A stretch of 64,000 bases of DNA from Novosphingobium sp. (GCF_030696665.1 NZ_JAUYRV010000046.1:372001-436000); one strand, 5' to 3'; shown: positions 1 through 8,795, numbered from the stretch's first letter. Notes: generated by a model from the sequence alone, not told the origin. Made by a program: numbers and translations.

Positions 1-1212
1 TTCTTCGGGGATGCCCATGCCATCGTCTTCCACCCAGATTTCGCAGAACTTGGGGTCGGTGGGCGCAGCATCGATCGTGATAAAGACCGAACCGCCGCCG
101 TATTTGGCCGCGTTTTCAATGAGGTTGCCGAGGATTTCGTCCAAGTCCTGCCGCTCTATCGAGACTTCGGCGGTGCGGCTTCCGTCCATGTCCAAGCGGA
201 CATTGGGATAGAGCCGCACGACCGCGCGCTCCACCGCCTGCGCGCTTTCCCACACTTGCGCGCGCGACAGGCCGACGGCGCGGCGGCCCACGGCGCGGGC
301 GCGGGCGAGGTGGTGATCGACCTGGCGGCGCATGACGGCGGCTTCGCGGATCACCGTGTCGGCCAGATCATCGGCCTTGGCGGTGGCGGCGTTCATCACC
401 ACTGTCAGCGGTGTTTTCAGCGCGTGAGCAAGGTTGCCCGCGTGGGTGCGCGCCTCTTCGGCCTGCCGTTCCGAATGTTCGAGCAGGGCGTTGAGTTCGG
501 TCACCAGCGGCTGCACTTCCAGCGGCAGTGGGTCGGTGACGCGGCTTGCCTCGCCCTCCCGCATGCGCGCGATGGCGCGGCGCACGCGGCGCAAGGGGCC
601 GAGGCCGTAGTAGGTCTGCAGGCCCGCCATGCCGACCAGCCCTGCCCCCAGTGCGAGGAACGACCAGATCAGGATCGAGCGGATGCGGCGAATCTGCGCG
701 TCGATTTCGCCGCGACTGGCGCCGATCTGGAATTCCCACAACGTATTGCTGCCGGGCAGGATGACCGAGCGTTTGATCAGGCGCAGGCGCTCGCCATCGA
801 ACTGGTCACTGTCTTCGATGAACGGCTCGACGTGGTTTTGATCGAGCGTGGTCTGCAGCGTGCGGTCCCACAGCGAGCGCGAGGGGAAATCATCGTGCCC
901 CTGCCCCGAAATCTGCCAGTACAGGCCGCTGTTGGGTTCAAGGAAGCGCTGGTCGCCCAAGGGGCGGTTGAAATAGATCTCACCGTCAGGATCGACCTCG
1001 GCCGAGGCGACCATCGCGGTGAGCATGTATTCCAGTTGCTCGTCAAAATTGCGGGTAATCAACCCGGTCAGCGTCTGATCGAGCGCGAGGCCTCCGCCGA
1101 GCAGCAGCACGGTGATCCAGCCCGCCGCGATGAGCAGCATGCGCCGCGCCAGCGAACCGGTGTGCGGCGCTGGCTGCGGTTGCTGGGCGGGTTCAGGCCG
1201 TGGCGTGGGCAC
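1..1212 (-). CDS. Sensor histidine kinase, PhoQ-like (C-terminus beyond window edge)
   Basis: Membrane sensor kinase that would autophosphorylate and pass phosphate to the response regulator encoded just upstream. The frame starts at a GTG (1212), with an ATG at 1140 as the alternative. A hydrophobic segment begins MLLIAAGWITVLLLGG. It is followed by a periplasmic domain of roughly 130 residues, a second TM segment and a HAMP-like linker. The phospho-acceptor lies in NLAHALKTPL (His about residue 263). The N box reads LIENAAKYG and the G1 box EDDGMGIPEE sits at the window edge, so the end of the ATPase domain is missing. The H-box variant (HALKTPL) is typical of PhoQ-like kinases. Signal unknown. 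Family assignment is firm; the ligand is not inferable. Confidence 0.9.
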   Translation of the reverse strand, partial: MPTPRPEPAQQPQPAPHTGSLARRMLLIAAGWITVLLLGGGLALDQTLTGLITRNFDEQLEYMLTAMVASAEVDPDGEIYFNRPLGDQRFLEPNSGLYWQISGQGHDDFPSRSLWDRTLQTTLDQNHVEPFIEDSDQFDGERLRLIKRSVILPGSNTLWEFQIGASRGEIDAQIRRIRSILIWSFLALGAGLVGMAGLQTYYGLGPLRRVRRAIARMREGEASRVTDPLPLEVQPLVTELNALLEHSERQAEEARTHAGNLAHALKTPLTVVMNAATAKADDLADTVIREAAVMRRQVDHHLARARAVGRRAVGLSRAQVWESAQAVERAVVRLYPNVRLDMDGSRTAEVSIERQDLDEILGNLIENAAKYGGGSVFITIDAAPTDPKFCEIWVEDDGMGIPEE

Positions 1213-1287
1213 AGGTTGTCCGTTGCCGGAGAGGTGGGGAAGCCCACCCCGCTGCGACTAACTTCGCTTGGCGCTCAGCAAGTCTCG

Positions 1288-1350
1288 CTCCCCTCCCGCA
1301 AGCGGGAGGGGTTGCCAGCTTATCTCCCCTCCCGCAAGCGGGAGGGGTTG
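1288..1350. repeat. Tandem pair of 22-bp GC-rich palindromes
   Basis: Two copies of the perfect palindrome CCCCTCCCGC-AAGCGGGAGGGG (1290-1311 and 1326-1347), set 36 bp apart within a longer shared flank (CT before, TTG after). They lie in the 179-bp gap between the response regulator and the histidine kinase. In the transcript each would form a very stable hairpin, so they could attenuate kinase expression or protect the upstream message. The role is inference. Confidence 0.85.
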
Positions 1351-1391
1351 GGGGTGGGTGTGCGACGCTGGCGTGCAAAGGCGGCAGCCGA

Positions 1392-2069
1392 TCAGCCGCG
1401 ACCGGGGCCAGCCGGATCGTCGAGGCTGTAGCCAAGACCACGGATCGTGGTGATCACATCGGGGCCGAGCTTCTTGCGGATGCGTGTGACGAAGACTTCG
1501 ATCGTGTTCGAATCGCGGTCAAAATCCTGATCGTAGATGTGTTCGATCAGTTCGGTGCGGCTGACGACCTTGCCCTTGTGGTGGAGCAGATAGGACAGGA
1601 GCTTGTATTCCTGAGCGGTCAGCTTCACCGGCTCGCCATTCAGCGTAACGCGGCCCGAACGGGTATCCAGCCGCACGTCGCCTGCGGTCAGTTCGGACGA
1701 GGAATTGCCCGAAGCACGGCGGATCAGCGCGCGCAGGCGGGCGATCAGTTCTTCGGTCTGGAACGGCTTGGCAAGGTAATCATCGGCCCCGGCATCAAGG
1801 CCCGCCACCTTGTCCGACCATGAATCGCGCGCGGTGAGCACGAGAACGGGGAACTTGCGCCCCTCCTTGCGCCACATGCCCAGCACGGTCAGGCCGTCAA
1901 TCTCGGGCAGGCCGAGATCGAGCACGACCGCGTCATATTCCTCGGTGGAGCCCATGAAGTGCCCGTCTTCACCATCGACCGACAGATCGACGGCATAGCC
2001 GTTCTGTTCGAGCGTGTTCTTGAGCTGCTTGCCGAGAGTGGGTTCGTCCTCGACGATCAGAATGCGCAT
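1392..2069 (-). CDS. Response regulator, OmpR/PhoP family
   Basis: Two-domain transcription factor of 225 residues. The receiver domain has the acidic pocket VEDE, phospho-acceptor Asp51 (VVLDLGLP) and the conserved Lys101 in LAKPF. The C-terminal winged-helix domain carries the usual end, TIEVFVTRIRKKLG...IRGLGYSL. The ATG at 2069 is preferred over an adjacent in-frame GTG at 2072. It is transcribed toward the histidine kinase, 179 bp downstream, and the two form a cognate pair. The gap contains two strong palindromes that may uncouple expression of the partners. Family assignment is certain; the regulon is unknown. Confidence 0.95.
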   Translation of the reverse strand: MRILIVEDEPTLGKQLKNTLEQNGYAVDLSVDGEDGHFMGSTEEYDAVVLDLGLPEIDGLTVLGMWRKEGRKFPVLVLTARDSWSDKVAGLDAGADDYLAKPFQTEELIARLRALIRRASGNSSSELTAGDVRLDTRSGRVTLNGEPVKLTAQEYKLLSYLLHHKGKVVSRTELIEHIYDQDFDRDSNTIEVFVTRIRKKLGPDVITTIRGLGYSLDDPAGPGRG

Positions 2070-2233
2070 CACTTGCCCCTTGTTGCGCGCGTATGCGGCG
2101 CGGTCAGTTGGAGGTGTAGATGGGGCGGGAAACCTGAACGGTCAAGGAACGGGGGTGATGGGGTTGGTTCAGGGGCGCGGGTGAGCGACAGCCATCTCAT
2201 TGTGTACACTAGGTGAACCACCCCAATCTCGTG

Positions 2234-2239
2234 TATGAT
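2234..2239 (+). promoter_or_regulatory. Possible -10 element upstream of the MltR-like gene
   Basis: TATGAT occurs in the gap between the response regulator and the MltR-like gene. No convincing -35 lies at standard distance. A start of transcription about 7 bp downstream would favour the ATG at 2316 over the in-frame ATG at 2235. Weak evidence. Confidence 0.3.
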
Positions 2240-2315
2240 ACGCCATGCCTGGGCAAGATCAGCGCAACCTTGGTATTTGGTTGCGAATTTCTCCAGATAC
2301 CTCCACACTTCGGCC

Positions 2316-2861
2316 ATGACACAAGACCAGAGAGGCAACTGGATTAAGGTCCGTAATGAAGACCTCCTCAAAACACATCCGCACCTTGCAGAGTTTATTC
2401 CATTCCTCGACGTATTGAATAGCGAAAGTCCGCGGGGCGCTGTTCTCGTCGCGGCAAGCTTTATTGAAACGCGCCTTCTTAAAATCATTCAAGCCTTCTT
2501 GATTGAAGGTAAGCCGAAAGAGCAAATATTGAATGGTTTTAATGCGCCAATTGGCTCACTTTCTGCCAAGATCGCTTTAGCGGCTGCGCTGGGGCTGATA
2601 AGTGAACGTGAACGTCGTGAGTGCGATCTCCTTAGGCGCATCAGAAACAAGTTTGCTCACAATGTGCATCCCAGCTTTAACGATAGCGATATCAAAAGCT
2701 TGAGCTTAGAATTGTCGTTTAGAGCAATGCCTTACGAAAATGTTGAAGTTGATGCCAAGGGATCTTTTTCAAGCGCTTCGGTTGCTTTGATCCTAAGCCT
2801 GACTAACCGACCTACCTACGTTTCAAGAGTTAGACTAAAAGCTGTAGATTGGCCCACATGA
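2316..2861 (+). CDS. MltR-like (mannitol-repressor family) protein
   Basis: Protein of 181 residues from the ATG at 2316; an in-frame ATG at 2235 would add 27 poorly conserved residues. The segment RGAVLVAASFIETRLLKII ... FNAPIGSLSAKIALAAALGLI ... LLRRIRNKFAH resembles MltR/YggD proteins of enterobacteria, and ends in the RxxRNxFAH signature of that fold. MltR represses mannitol operons in E. coli, but there are no mannitol genes here, so that role should not be transferred. Base composition is clearly more AT-rich than the flanks, and the next gene is similarly AT-rich and broken. This suggests a recently acquired islet. Function is unknown beyond the fold. Confidence 0.7.
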   Translation: MTQDQRGNWIKVRNEDLLKTHPHLAEFIPFLDVLNSESPRGAVLVAASFIETRLLKIIQAFLIEGKPKEQILNGFNAPIGSLSAKIALAAALGLISERERRECDLLRRIRNKFAHNVHPSFNDSDIKSLSLELSFRAMPYENVEVDAKGSFSSASVALILSLTNRPTYVSRVRLKAVDWPT

Positions 2862-2877
2862 GGAAAGGCAATGTAAA

Positions 2878-3366
2878 ATGTCTCGTGAGCTAATTATTTT
2901 TGAATTAGTCAAGTTAGGGCTGCAGGCAGTCGGTGCAATACTTGTAGCCCGTCTCGCAGTTAAGTAGGCACTATCTCGTTATAAAGAAGAAAAAATTTGG
3001 GAGCGTCAACTTACGGCATATGCTGAGGTTTTAGCTTCTCTTGGAGAGATGCGCTTAATTGTCGGAAAATGGGCCGATGAGGCCGAACAGTACACAAATT
3101 ACACCGACGAATATAAGAAAATGCACAAGGAACGCTACAAAGCCGCCAAACGTAAATTTGAAGAAGCATTGTCGGTTGCAAGCTTAATCCTGCCCAAGCA
3201 GACACATACCTTGTTACACAAACTTGACCGAGACATTGAAGCCATAACATTCGACGACATATGGGAAGCCTTTAATCAAGAATATAGACTAATTGACCAT
3301 GCCCTCGCAGAATTGCTGGGCCAAGGCAGAGAAGCCTTAGGCTTCGCAAGGTTTGCGGTTCGATGA
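2878..3366 (+). pseudogene. Membrane-anchored coiled-coil protein interrupted by in-frame TAG
   Basis: An ATG (2878) preceded by AGGAAAGG opens MSRELIIFELVKLGLQ..., a single N-terminal membrane segment. A TAG at 2965-2967 stops it after residue 29. The same frame then continues without a break as ALSRYKEEKIWERQLTAYAEVLASL... for 133 codons to 3366. The original protein would have been about 162 residues: an N-terminal anchor, then a charged helical region. The stop sits where a Trp would be natural (TGG to TAG is one base change). The downstream part alone could restart at ATG 3049 but would lose the anchor. The family has no assigned function that I recognise. Readthrough or a sequencing error cannot be excluded. 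Confidence 0.65.
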
Positions 3367-3550
3367 CATGCCGTGAACCCATACAGCATGGTTGCTTGCC
3401 TACGCGACGTTGAGGCCGCCTGCAGAAGTGCTTTGAAGGTGCCTGCCTGACACGATACGGGCACCGGATTGGCTACCTCTAACGACTCGCGCTCTGCTTC
3501 CGCGCCCGGCAAATCCTGCAACGGCAGAGCGTCATCAAATCTGGATCACA

Positions 3551-4378
3551 ATGAATTATCGCCATTCCTTCCATGCGGGCAACAGCGCCGATGTGGTGAA
3601 GCACAGTCTGCTGATCGCGCTCGTGCGGGCCTTGCAGCTTAAAGACAGCGCGCTGACGCTGATTGATACGCATGCCGGGTGCGGACTCTATGATCTTCAT
3701 GGCGAGGAGGCCGGGCGCACGGGTGAGGCGGCGCAGGGGGTGGTGCGGGCTTTTGCCGATGCCAACCCCTTGCTCGACGACTATCGCGCCGCCGTGCGGG
3801 CGGTGAATGCGGGGGAGGAACTGCGGCTCTATCCCGGATCGCCGCGCTTTCTGGCGCAGCTTTTGCGGGCGCAGGATGTGCTGGTCCTGAACGAGAAGCA
3901 TCCCGAGGACGCCTATGCCTTGCGCGGTGCGATGCGCGGGACGGCTGCTGCGGTGCATGAGCGGGACGCCTATGAACTGTGGCTGGCGCTGCTGCCGACC
4001 CGGACTCCGCGCGGTGTGGTGGTGGTTGACCCGCCCTATGAGCAGACCGACGAACGCGCCCGGATCGTGGCCACGCTTGCCGCCGCGCACCGCAAATGGG
4101 CGCATGGCGTGACGGTGATCTGGTATCCGCTGAAAGACCGCCACACGCATGTGCGTTGGAAGGAGCAGCTATGCCGGCTGGGCATTGCGAAGATACTGAA
4201 CGTGGAGCACTGGCTCTATGACAGCTATCAGCCCGGCATCTATAACGGCGCGGGGCTGTTTTTCGTGAATCCGCCCTATGCCTTTACGCAAGACCTGCCG
4301 CCTATGCTCGAAGCGCTGCGAGCGGCGCTGGCGCCGGAGGGGCATCGGGGCGAGATCACCGGCGAATGGTTGGGGTGA
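3551..4378 (+). CDS. rlmJ: 23S rRNA (adenine-2030-N6)-methyltransferase RlmJ
   Basis: SAM-dependent enzyme that methylates N6 of A2030 in 23S rRNA. At 275 residues it matches the usual RlmJ length. It starts with the family hallmark MNYRHSFHAGNSADVVKH, and carries the catalytic N6-adenine motif DPPY (VVVVDPPYEQ, about residue 158). Other family segments are LTLIDTHAGCGLYDL near the N-terminus and YNGAGLFFVNPPY near the C-terminus. The ATG at 3551 fits family N-termini. It is a stand-alone gene between the AT-rich islet and a palindromic repeat, and GC content returns to the local norm here. The assignment is secure. Confidence 0.95.
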   Translation: MNYRHSFHAGNSADVVKHSLLIALVRALQLKDSALTLIDTHAGCGLYDLHGEEAGRTGEAAQGVVRAFADANPLLDDYRAAVRAVNAGEELRLYPGSPRFLAQLLRAQDVLVLNEKHPEDAYALRGAMRGTAAAVHERDAYELWLALLPTRTPRGVVVVDPPYEQTDERARIVATLAAAHRKWAHGVTVIWYPLKDRHTHVRWKEQLCRLGIAKILNVEHWLYDSYQPGIYNGAGLFFVNPPYAFTQDLPPMLEALRAALAPEGHRGEITGEWLG

Positions 4379-4416
4379 GGCTGGCCGTTGCCTCAAACTG
4401 ACAGGTCCTCCACGTT

Positions 4417-4517
4417 CGTCATCCCGGACTTGATCCGGGATCCCGCTTTCTGTTTTCCTTCAGGTTTTGCGCGGTGCCCAAAAAATAGCGGGACCCCGGG
4501 TCAAGCCCGGGGTGACG
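4417..4517. repeat. Inverted-repeat element (CGTCATCCCGG family)
   Basis: Two inverted arms, 4417-4446 (CGTCATCCCGGAC...) and 4488-4517 (...CCCGGGGTGACG), flank a loop of about 40 bp. Each arm contains its own palindrome. It lies between convergent rlmJ and the PepSY-like gene, where it could act as a bidirectional terminator. It looks like a REP/BIME-type intergenic element. Confidence 0.75.
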
Positions 4518-4538
4518 GGTAATGTGGTGGACTTTGCG

Positions 4539-4838
4539 TTAGCGGCTTTCGCCCATCACCTGCCCCGTGCGCGCATCCACATCGACGAACACCACGCGGC
4601 CATCGCGGATGAATTTCAGGCGGTAGACCATCGCCGAGGGATCGTATTCCGGGCCGAGGTATTGCATTCCGGGCTTGGTCGGCAGCACGCGGCGTTCGAT
4701 ATCGCGCAGCGAGCGCACGTTGCCTGCGCGCAAATCGCGGCGGGCCTCGTTCTGTTCACTGGGGCGCTGTTGCTGTGCAGGTGATGCAGCAGGCAGAACG
4801 GCGAGCGTGGCAGCAATGAGGGCAGTCAGTCGGTTCAT
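4539..4838 (-). CDS. Small periplasmic PepSY-like protein
   Basis: Protein of 99 residues starting at the ATG at 4838. The start is chosen because it gives a clean signal peptide (MNRLTALIAATLAVLPAASPA) followed by a Q/R-rich linker. The C-terminal part, YRLKFIRDGRVVFVDVDARTGQVMGES, matches the PepSY pattern in which a beta hairpin ends in VDxxTGxV. Such domains are thought to inhibit or modulate secreted proteases, but this protein stands alone. An in-frame extension to 4901 would bury the signal peptide. It is convergent with rlmJ and divergent from the ABC-F gene. Domain call is moderately sure; target unknown. Confidence 0.75.
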   Translation of the reverse strand: MNRLTALIAATLAVLPAASPAQQQRPSEQNEARRDLRAGNVRSLRDIERRVLPTKPGMQYLGPEYDPSAMVYRLKFIRDGRVVFVDVDARTGQVMGESR

Positions 4839-4959
4839 GATGGGGGAATGCCTACCGCGCAGCCTTTGAACAAGCGGTGAATGCGCAAAGGGTGGCCGCA
4901 ACCGGTGTCAATTGCGCAGAGGCGTTGCGAAAGCGCAACGGTGCGGGTAAGCGCGCGGC

Positions 4960-6753
4960 ATGGCGGCACCGATACTCAGCTGGGAAGGCCTTGGCCTGAT
5001 CCAGGGCAATGGTTGGCTCTTTCAGGACCTCGACATCCATATCCAGCAGCGCGACAGGCTCGCGCTGATCGGGCGCAATGGTGCTGGGAAAACGACGCTG
5101 CTCAAACTGCTGGGCGGGCAAGTGGATGCCGACAAGGGCACGCGTTCGATCCAGCCGGGCACGAAGATCGTGACGCTGGAGCAAGACCCGTTCTTCACCG
5201 GTTACGACACGCTTATGGACTTTGCGCTTTCGGGCAAGGATGCGCCGCCGCAGCATGAGGTTGAGGCGATCGCGGGCCAGCTTGGCATCGATCTTTCGCG
5301 CAAGGCGGACAGCGCCAGCGGGGGTGAGCGGCGGCGGGCGGCGCTGGCGCGGGCGCTGGCGAGCGAGCCGGACCTGCTGCTGCTGGACGAGCCGACCAAC
5401 CATCTTGATCTGGCGGCCATCGATTGGCTGGAAGACTGGCTGACCCGCTATCGCGGGGCGTTTGTGGTGATCAGCCATGACCGCACGTTCCTGGAACGGC
5501 TGACCAAGGCAACGCTGTGGCTGGATCGCGGATCGCTGCGCCGCAAGGAGATCGGCTTTGGCGGATACGAAGCGTGGATGGAACAGGCCTATGCCGAGGA
5601 AGCGCGCGCGGCGGACAAGCTGGATGCAAAGCTGAAGATCGAGGCGCACTGGCTGGAACGCGGCGTCACCGCGCGGCGCAAGCGCAACATGGGGCGGCTG
5701 GAAAAGCTCTATGAAATGCGCGAACAGCGCGCCGCGATGCTCACGCCGCAGGGCACGGCCAAGCTGGCGCTGTCCAGCGACGATGCCAAGAGCAAGGCGG
5801 TGATCGTTGCCGATCATGTGAACAAGGCTTTTGGTGAGCGGGCGATCGTGAAGGACTTCACCCTGCGCATCACGCGCAAGGACCGCATCGGTGTGGTGGG
5901 ATCAAACGGTGCGGGCAAGACCACACTGCTGAAGCTGCTGACCGGCGAACTGGAGCCGGACAGCGGCAAAATTACGCTGGCCAATACGCTGGAAGCCGTG
6001 TTCATTGACCAGCAGCGCAGCCTGATGTCGCCCGAAAAGCGCGTGCGTGATGTGCTGGCCGATGGCAGCGACTGGATCGACGTGCGGGGGGTGCGCAAGC
6101 ATATCCACGGCTATCTCAAGGACTTCCTGTTCGACCCGAACCTCGTTGAAGCGCGCGTGGGCACGCTTTCGGGCGGGGAGCGATCACGCCTGCTGCTGGC
6201 GCGCGAGTTTGCGCGGTTTTCCAATCTGCTGGTGTTGGACGAGCCGACCAACGACCTTGATCTCGAAACGCTCGACCTGCTGCAGGAAGTGATTTCGGAC
6301 TATGATGGCACCGTGCTGATCGTCAGCCACGACCGTGACTTTCTGGACAAGACGGTGACGATCACGCTGGGCATGGATGGATCAGGCCGCGTGGACATCG
6401 TGGCGGGCGGCTATGCCGACTGGGAGAAGATGCGCAAAGCCCGCGCGGCGGGCAAGCCGGTGGCGAAGGCGGGCGGCGACAAGGCTGCGGCGGCTGCGCC
6501 CCCTCCCCCGCTGCCAGCGAAGAAGGGCAAGCTATCGTATAAAGACCAGCGTGATTATGAGCTGTTGCCCAAGCGCATCGAGGAACTGGACGCGCAGATT
6601 GCGCGGGGTGAGGCGCAGTTGGCCGACCCGGATTTGTATGCCAAGGATCCGAAGAAGTTCGATGCCCTGATGGCGGCGCTTGAAAAGGTGCGGGCCGAGA
6701 AGGACGCAGCGGAAGAGCGCTGGCTGGAACTGGCGGAGATGGTTGAGGGGTAG
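4960..6753 (+). CDS. ABC-F family ATPase, Uup-like
   Basis: Soluble protein of 597 residues with two ABC ATPase domains and no membrane segments, as expected for the ribosome/DNA-associated ABC-F group. The first domain has Walker A GRNGAGKTT (about 38-46), signature SGGERRRAALARAL and Walker B LLLLDEPTNHLD. The second has GSNGAGKTT, LSGGERSRLLLAREF and LLVLDEPTNDLD. A Pro/Ala-rich linker leads to a charged C-terminal coiled coil (KRIEELDAQIARGEAQL...), which is the Uup hallmark. Uup affects precise excision of transposons and ribosome function in E. coli. It stands alone and is followed by a palindromic repeat. Subfamily (Uup versus other ABC-F) is likely but not proven. Confidence 0.9.
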   Translation: MAAPILSWEGLGLIQGNGWLFQDLDIHIQQRDRLALIGRNGAGKTTLLKLLGGQVDADKGTRSIQPGTKIVTLEQDPFFTGYDTLMDFALSGKDAPPQHEVEAIAGQLGIDLSRKADSASGGERRRAALARALASEPDLLLLDEPTNHLDLAAIDWLEDWLTRYRGAFVVISHDRTFLERLTKATLWLDRGSLRRKEIGFGGYEAWMEQAYAEEARAADKLDAKLKIEAHWLERGVTARRKRNMGRLEKLYEMREQRAAMLTPQGTAKLALSSDDAKSKAVIVADHVNKAFGERAIVKDFTLRITRKDRIGVVGSNGAGKTTLLKLLTGELEPDSGKITLANTLEAVFIDQQRSLMSPEKRVRDVLADGSDWIDVRGVRKHIHGYLKDFLFDPNLVEARVGTLSGGERSRLLLAREFARFSNLLVLDEPTNDLDLETLDLLQEVISDYDGTVLIVSHDRDFLDKTVTITLGMDGSGRVDIVAGGYADWEKMRKARAAGKPVAKAGGDKAAAAAPPPPLPAKKGKLSYKDQRDYELLPKRIEELDAQIARGEAQLADPDLYAKDPKKFDALMAALEKVRAEKDAAEERWLELAEMVEG

Positions 6754-6773
6754 GTTCTCAACAAAACGCTTCG

Positions 6774-6855
6774 CACCCCCGCGCAGGCGGGGGCCTCAGG
6801 CCGTTTACGCTGATGTTGCGTTAGAACCCTGAGGCCCCCGCCTTCGCGGGGGCGC
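6774..6855. repeat. Palindromic repeat element, family A (copy 1)
   Basis: Two arms, GCACCCCCGCGCAGGCGGGGGC...CTCAGG and its near-exact reverse complement CCTGAGGCCCCCGCC...GCGGGGGCGC, flank a loop of about 30 bp. Each arm is itself a hairpin. It sits between the convergent ABC-F and DUF885 genes. Related copies occur at 18896-18971, 43573-43653, 43677-43761, 47617-47690 (inside glyS) and, as a half-copy, 53943-53972. Confidence 0.9.
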
Positions 6856-6887
6856 GCGGTTTTTAGCGCAAGTTTCAGGTGGCGAGG

Positions 6888-8705
6888 TTACGCCTTCAGC
6901 GCAGCAGCCGTCCGCTCCTCGATCCGCTTTTCCAAAATCGACAGCGGCATCGCGCCTTCCAGCAGCACCTCATGGAACTGCTTGATGTCGAACTTGTCAC
7001 CCAATGCCTTCTGCGCCTTTTCACGCGCGCGCAGCCAGGCGATGTGGCCGATCTTGTAGCTGCAGGCCTGCCCGATGCTGGTGCAATACCGCTCCACTTC
7101 GCGCAGCGTGCGGGGGCGGGTGAAGCCGGTGGTGGCGACCATGTAGTCGGTCGCCTTTTCGCGGCTCCAGCGCTTGGTGTGCAGGCCCGTGTCGACCACG
7201 AGGCGGGTGGCGCGGAACAGGAAGGACTGCAGGTAGCCCGCCTTTTCGATGCCGTCATAGGCGCCAAGTTCGTCGGCCACCTGTTCGGAATAGAGCGCCC
7301 AGCCTTCGGAATAGGCCGAAAAGCCGCCCGTCTTGCGGATCAGCGGGATGCTTTCAGACTTCTGCGCAAGGCTGATCTGCAGGTGATGGCCGGGTGTGCC
7401 TTCGTGGTAGGTCAGCGACGGCAGCGTGTATTTCGGCCAGTCGGACACTTCCTTGAGGTTGATCCAGTAGATCGCCGGGCGGCTGCCATCGAGCGACGCC
7501 GAATAGTAATAGCCGTTGGCGGCACCGTCCTGAATTTCCACCGGCACGGCGCGAATGTCTAGCGGCTGGTCGGGCAGCGTGGCGAAGGCCTTGGGCAGCA
7601 AGGCGTTCATCTTCTGCACGCCCGCATTCAGGCTTGCGATCAGTTCGGCTTTGCCCTCGGGCGTGGCGGCATAGAGCTGTTCGGGCAGGGTGTTGAGCGC
7701 GGCCAGCCGTTCGCCCACGGTGCCCTTGGTATAGCCTGCGGCCTTGAGCACGACATCAAGTTGGGCGGTGAGGTCGGCCACCTGTTCAAGGCCGATCTTG
7801 TGGACTTCATCGGGGGTGTAGTTGGTGGTGGTCGCCTGCATCAGCGCAGCAGCATAGATCTCGTCACCGCGCGGGATGCGCCATGCGCCGTCACCGGCAG
7901 CACTGGTGGGCTTGAGCTGTTCGAGCAGCGCGATCTGGCGGTCGATGGCGGGGTAGATCGCATCGCGCACGATGGCTTCGGCGCGGGGCTGCCAGTTGCC
8001 GGCAATGCCCTTCTTCGCGGTGCGGCGAACGATGGATTGGACCATCGACGATTCGCCCGGCGCAGGTGCGCGCAGCTTGCGCAATTGCATCAATGCAAGA
8101 TCGAGTGACCATGCCGGAGCGATCAGGCCGCGCGCAGCCTGTTCGCGCTGTTCGGTGATGTCGTTGTCGATCTGGGTGCGCAGGCCCGCAAGACGAGCGA
8201 GATAGGCCTCAGCGTCCTCGGCACTCTCCATCGGATGCGTGGAATCGAGAAAGTCGGGCACACTGAAAGCGGCGCAGGAGCGCTGTGTGATACGATAGGG
8301 CGATTGCGGGCTGTCTACGCCGACGCGCGGACCATCAAGGCGGCGCTCAAGCTGATAGCGCACGACGTCGAGATTGACCTTCATCGGGGCCGACAGCGCC
8401 TCGCCGTCAATCTTGGCGAGGTCTGACAGAGCGCCACGGGTCTGCGCGATGGCGGCCGTGCGGCCCGCTGCGCTGTTGTCACCCAGCTTCGAACGCAGGC
8501 CAGCCATCGCCCCCTTGTCCAGCCCGAGCGACGTTGCGTATGTCGGAGCCAGCATCATCTGATCGTTGAATATGCGGGTAAACAGCGCGTCCAGCCGCGC
8601 GTCCTCTCCGGTGGCGGCGGCAAAGGCGAAGCGCGGGCTGAAGGCCAGCGCGGAAGCGGCGCTGGCCGAGGCAACAAAGGAACGGCGGCTGAAGCGGACA
8701 GTCAT
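6888..8705 (-). CDS. Tat-exported DUF885 family putative metallohydrolase
   Basis: Protein of 605 residues. The N-terminus MTVRFSRRSFVASASAASALAFSPRFAFA is a Tat signal (SRRSF motif), so the folded enzyme is exported. The start at 8705 is preferred to the ATG at 8711 because the upstream GGAG then has a 9-nt spacing rather than 3. The signature LTYHEGTPGHHLQ (near residue 400) and FSAYSEGWALYSEQ are typical of DUF885, and the HExxxxHH arrangement suggests a zinc-dependent hydrolase related to carboxypeptidases. Substrate unknown. The downstream side carries the family A repeat; the upstream neighbour on the same strand is the DUF6456 gene. Confidence 0.85.
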   Translation of the reverse strand: MTVRFSRRSFVASASAASALAFSPRFAFAAATGEDARLDALFTRIFNDQMMLAPTYATSLGLDKGAMAGLRSKLGDNSAAGRTAAIAQTRGALSDLAKIDGEALSAPMKVNLDVVRYQLERRLDGPRVGVDSPQSPYRITQRSCAAFSVPDFLDSTHPMESAEDAEAYLARLAGLRTQIDNDITEQREQAARGLIAPAWSLDLALMQLRKLRAPAPGESSMVQSIVRRTAKKGIAGNWQPRAEAIVRDAIYPAIDRQIALLEQLKPTSAAGDGAWRIPRGDEIYAAALMQATTTNYTPDEVHKIGLEQVADLTAQLDVVLKAAGYTKGTVGERLAALNTLPEQLYAATPEGKAELIASLNAGVQKMNALLPKAFATLPDQPLDIRAVPVEIQDGAANGYYYSASLDGSRPAIYWINLKEVSDWPKYTLPSLTYHEGTPGHHLQISLAQKSESIPLIRKTGGFSAYSEGWALYSEQVADELGAYDGIEKAGYLQSFLFRATRLVVDTGLHTKRWSREKATDYMVATTGFTRPRTLREVERYCTSIGQACSYKIGHIAWLRAREKAQKALGDKFDIKQFHEVLLEGAMPLSILEKRIEERTAAALKA

Positions 8706-8795
8706 GAACATCTTCTCCGGGAATCAGAAAGTTGCGGAGCGGTGCCACAGCCGGAGACGCGTTCAAAGCCCTTTTGTTGCAAAAGATACCTTCGG

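Noticed and set aside
256..1431. 391-codon open frame on the plus strand
   Set aside because: Antisense to the histidine kinase. The composition follows from high GC third-codon bias, and the minus frame has clear kinase motifs.
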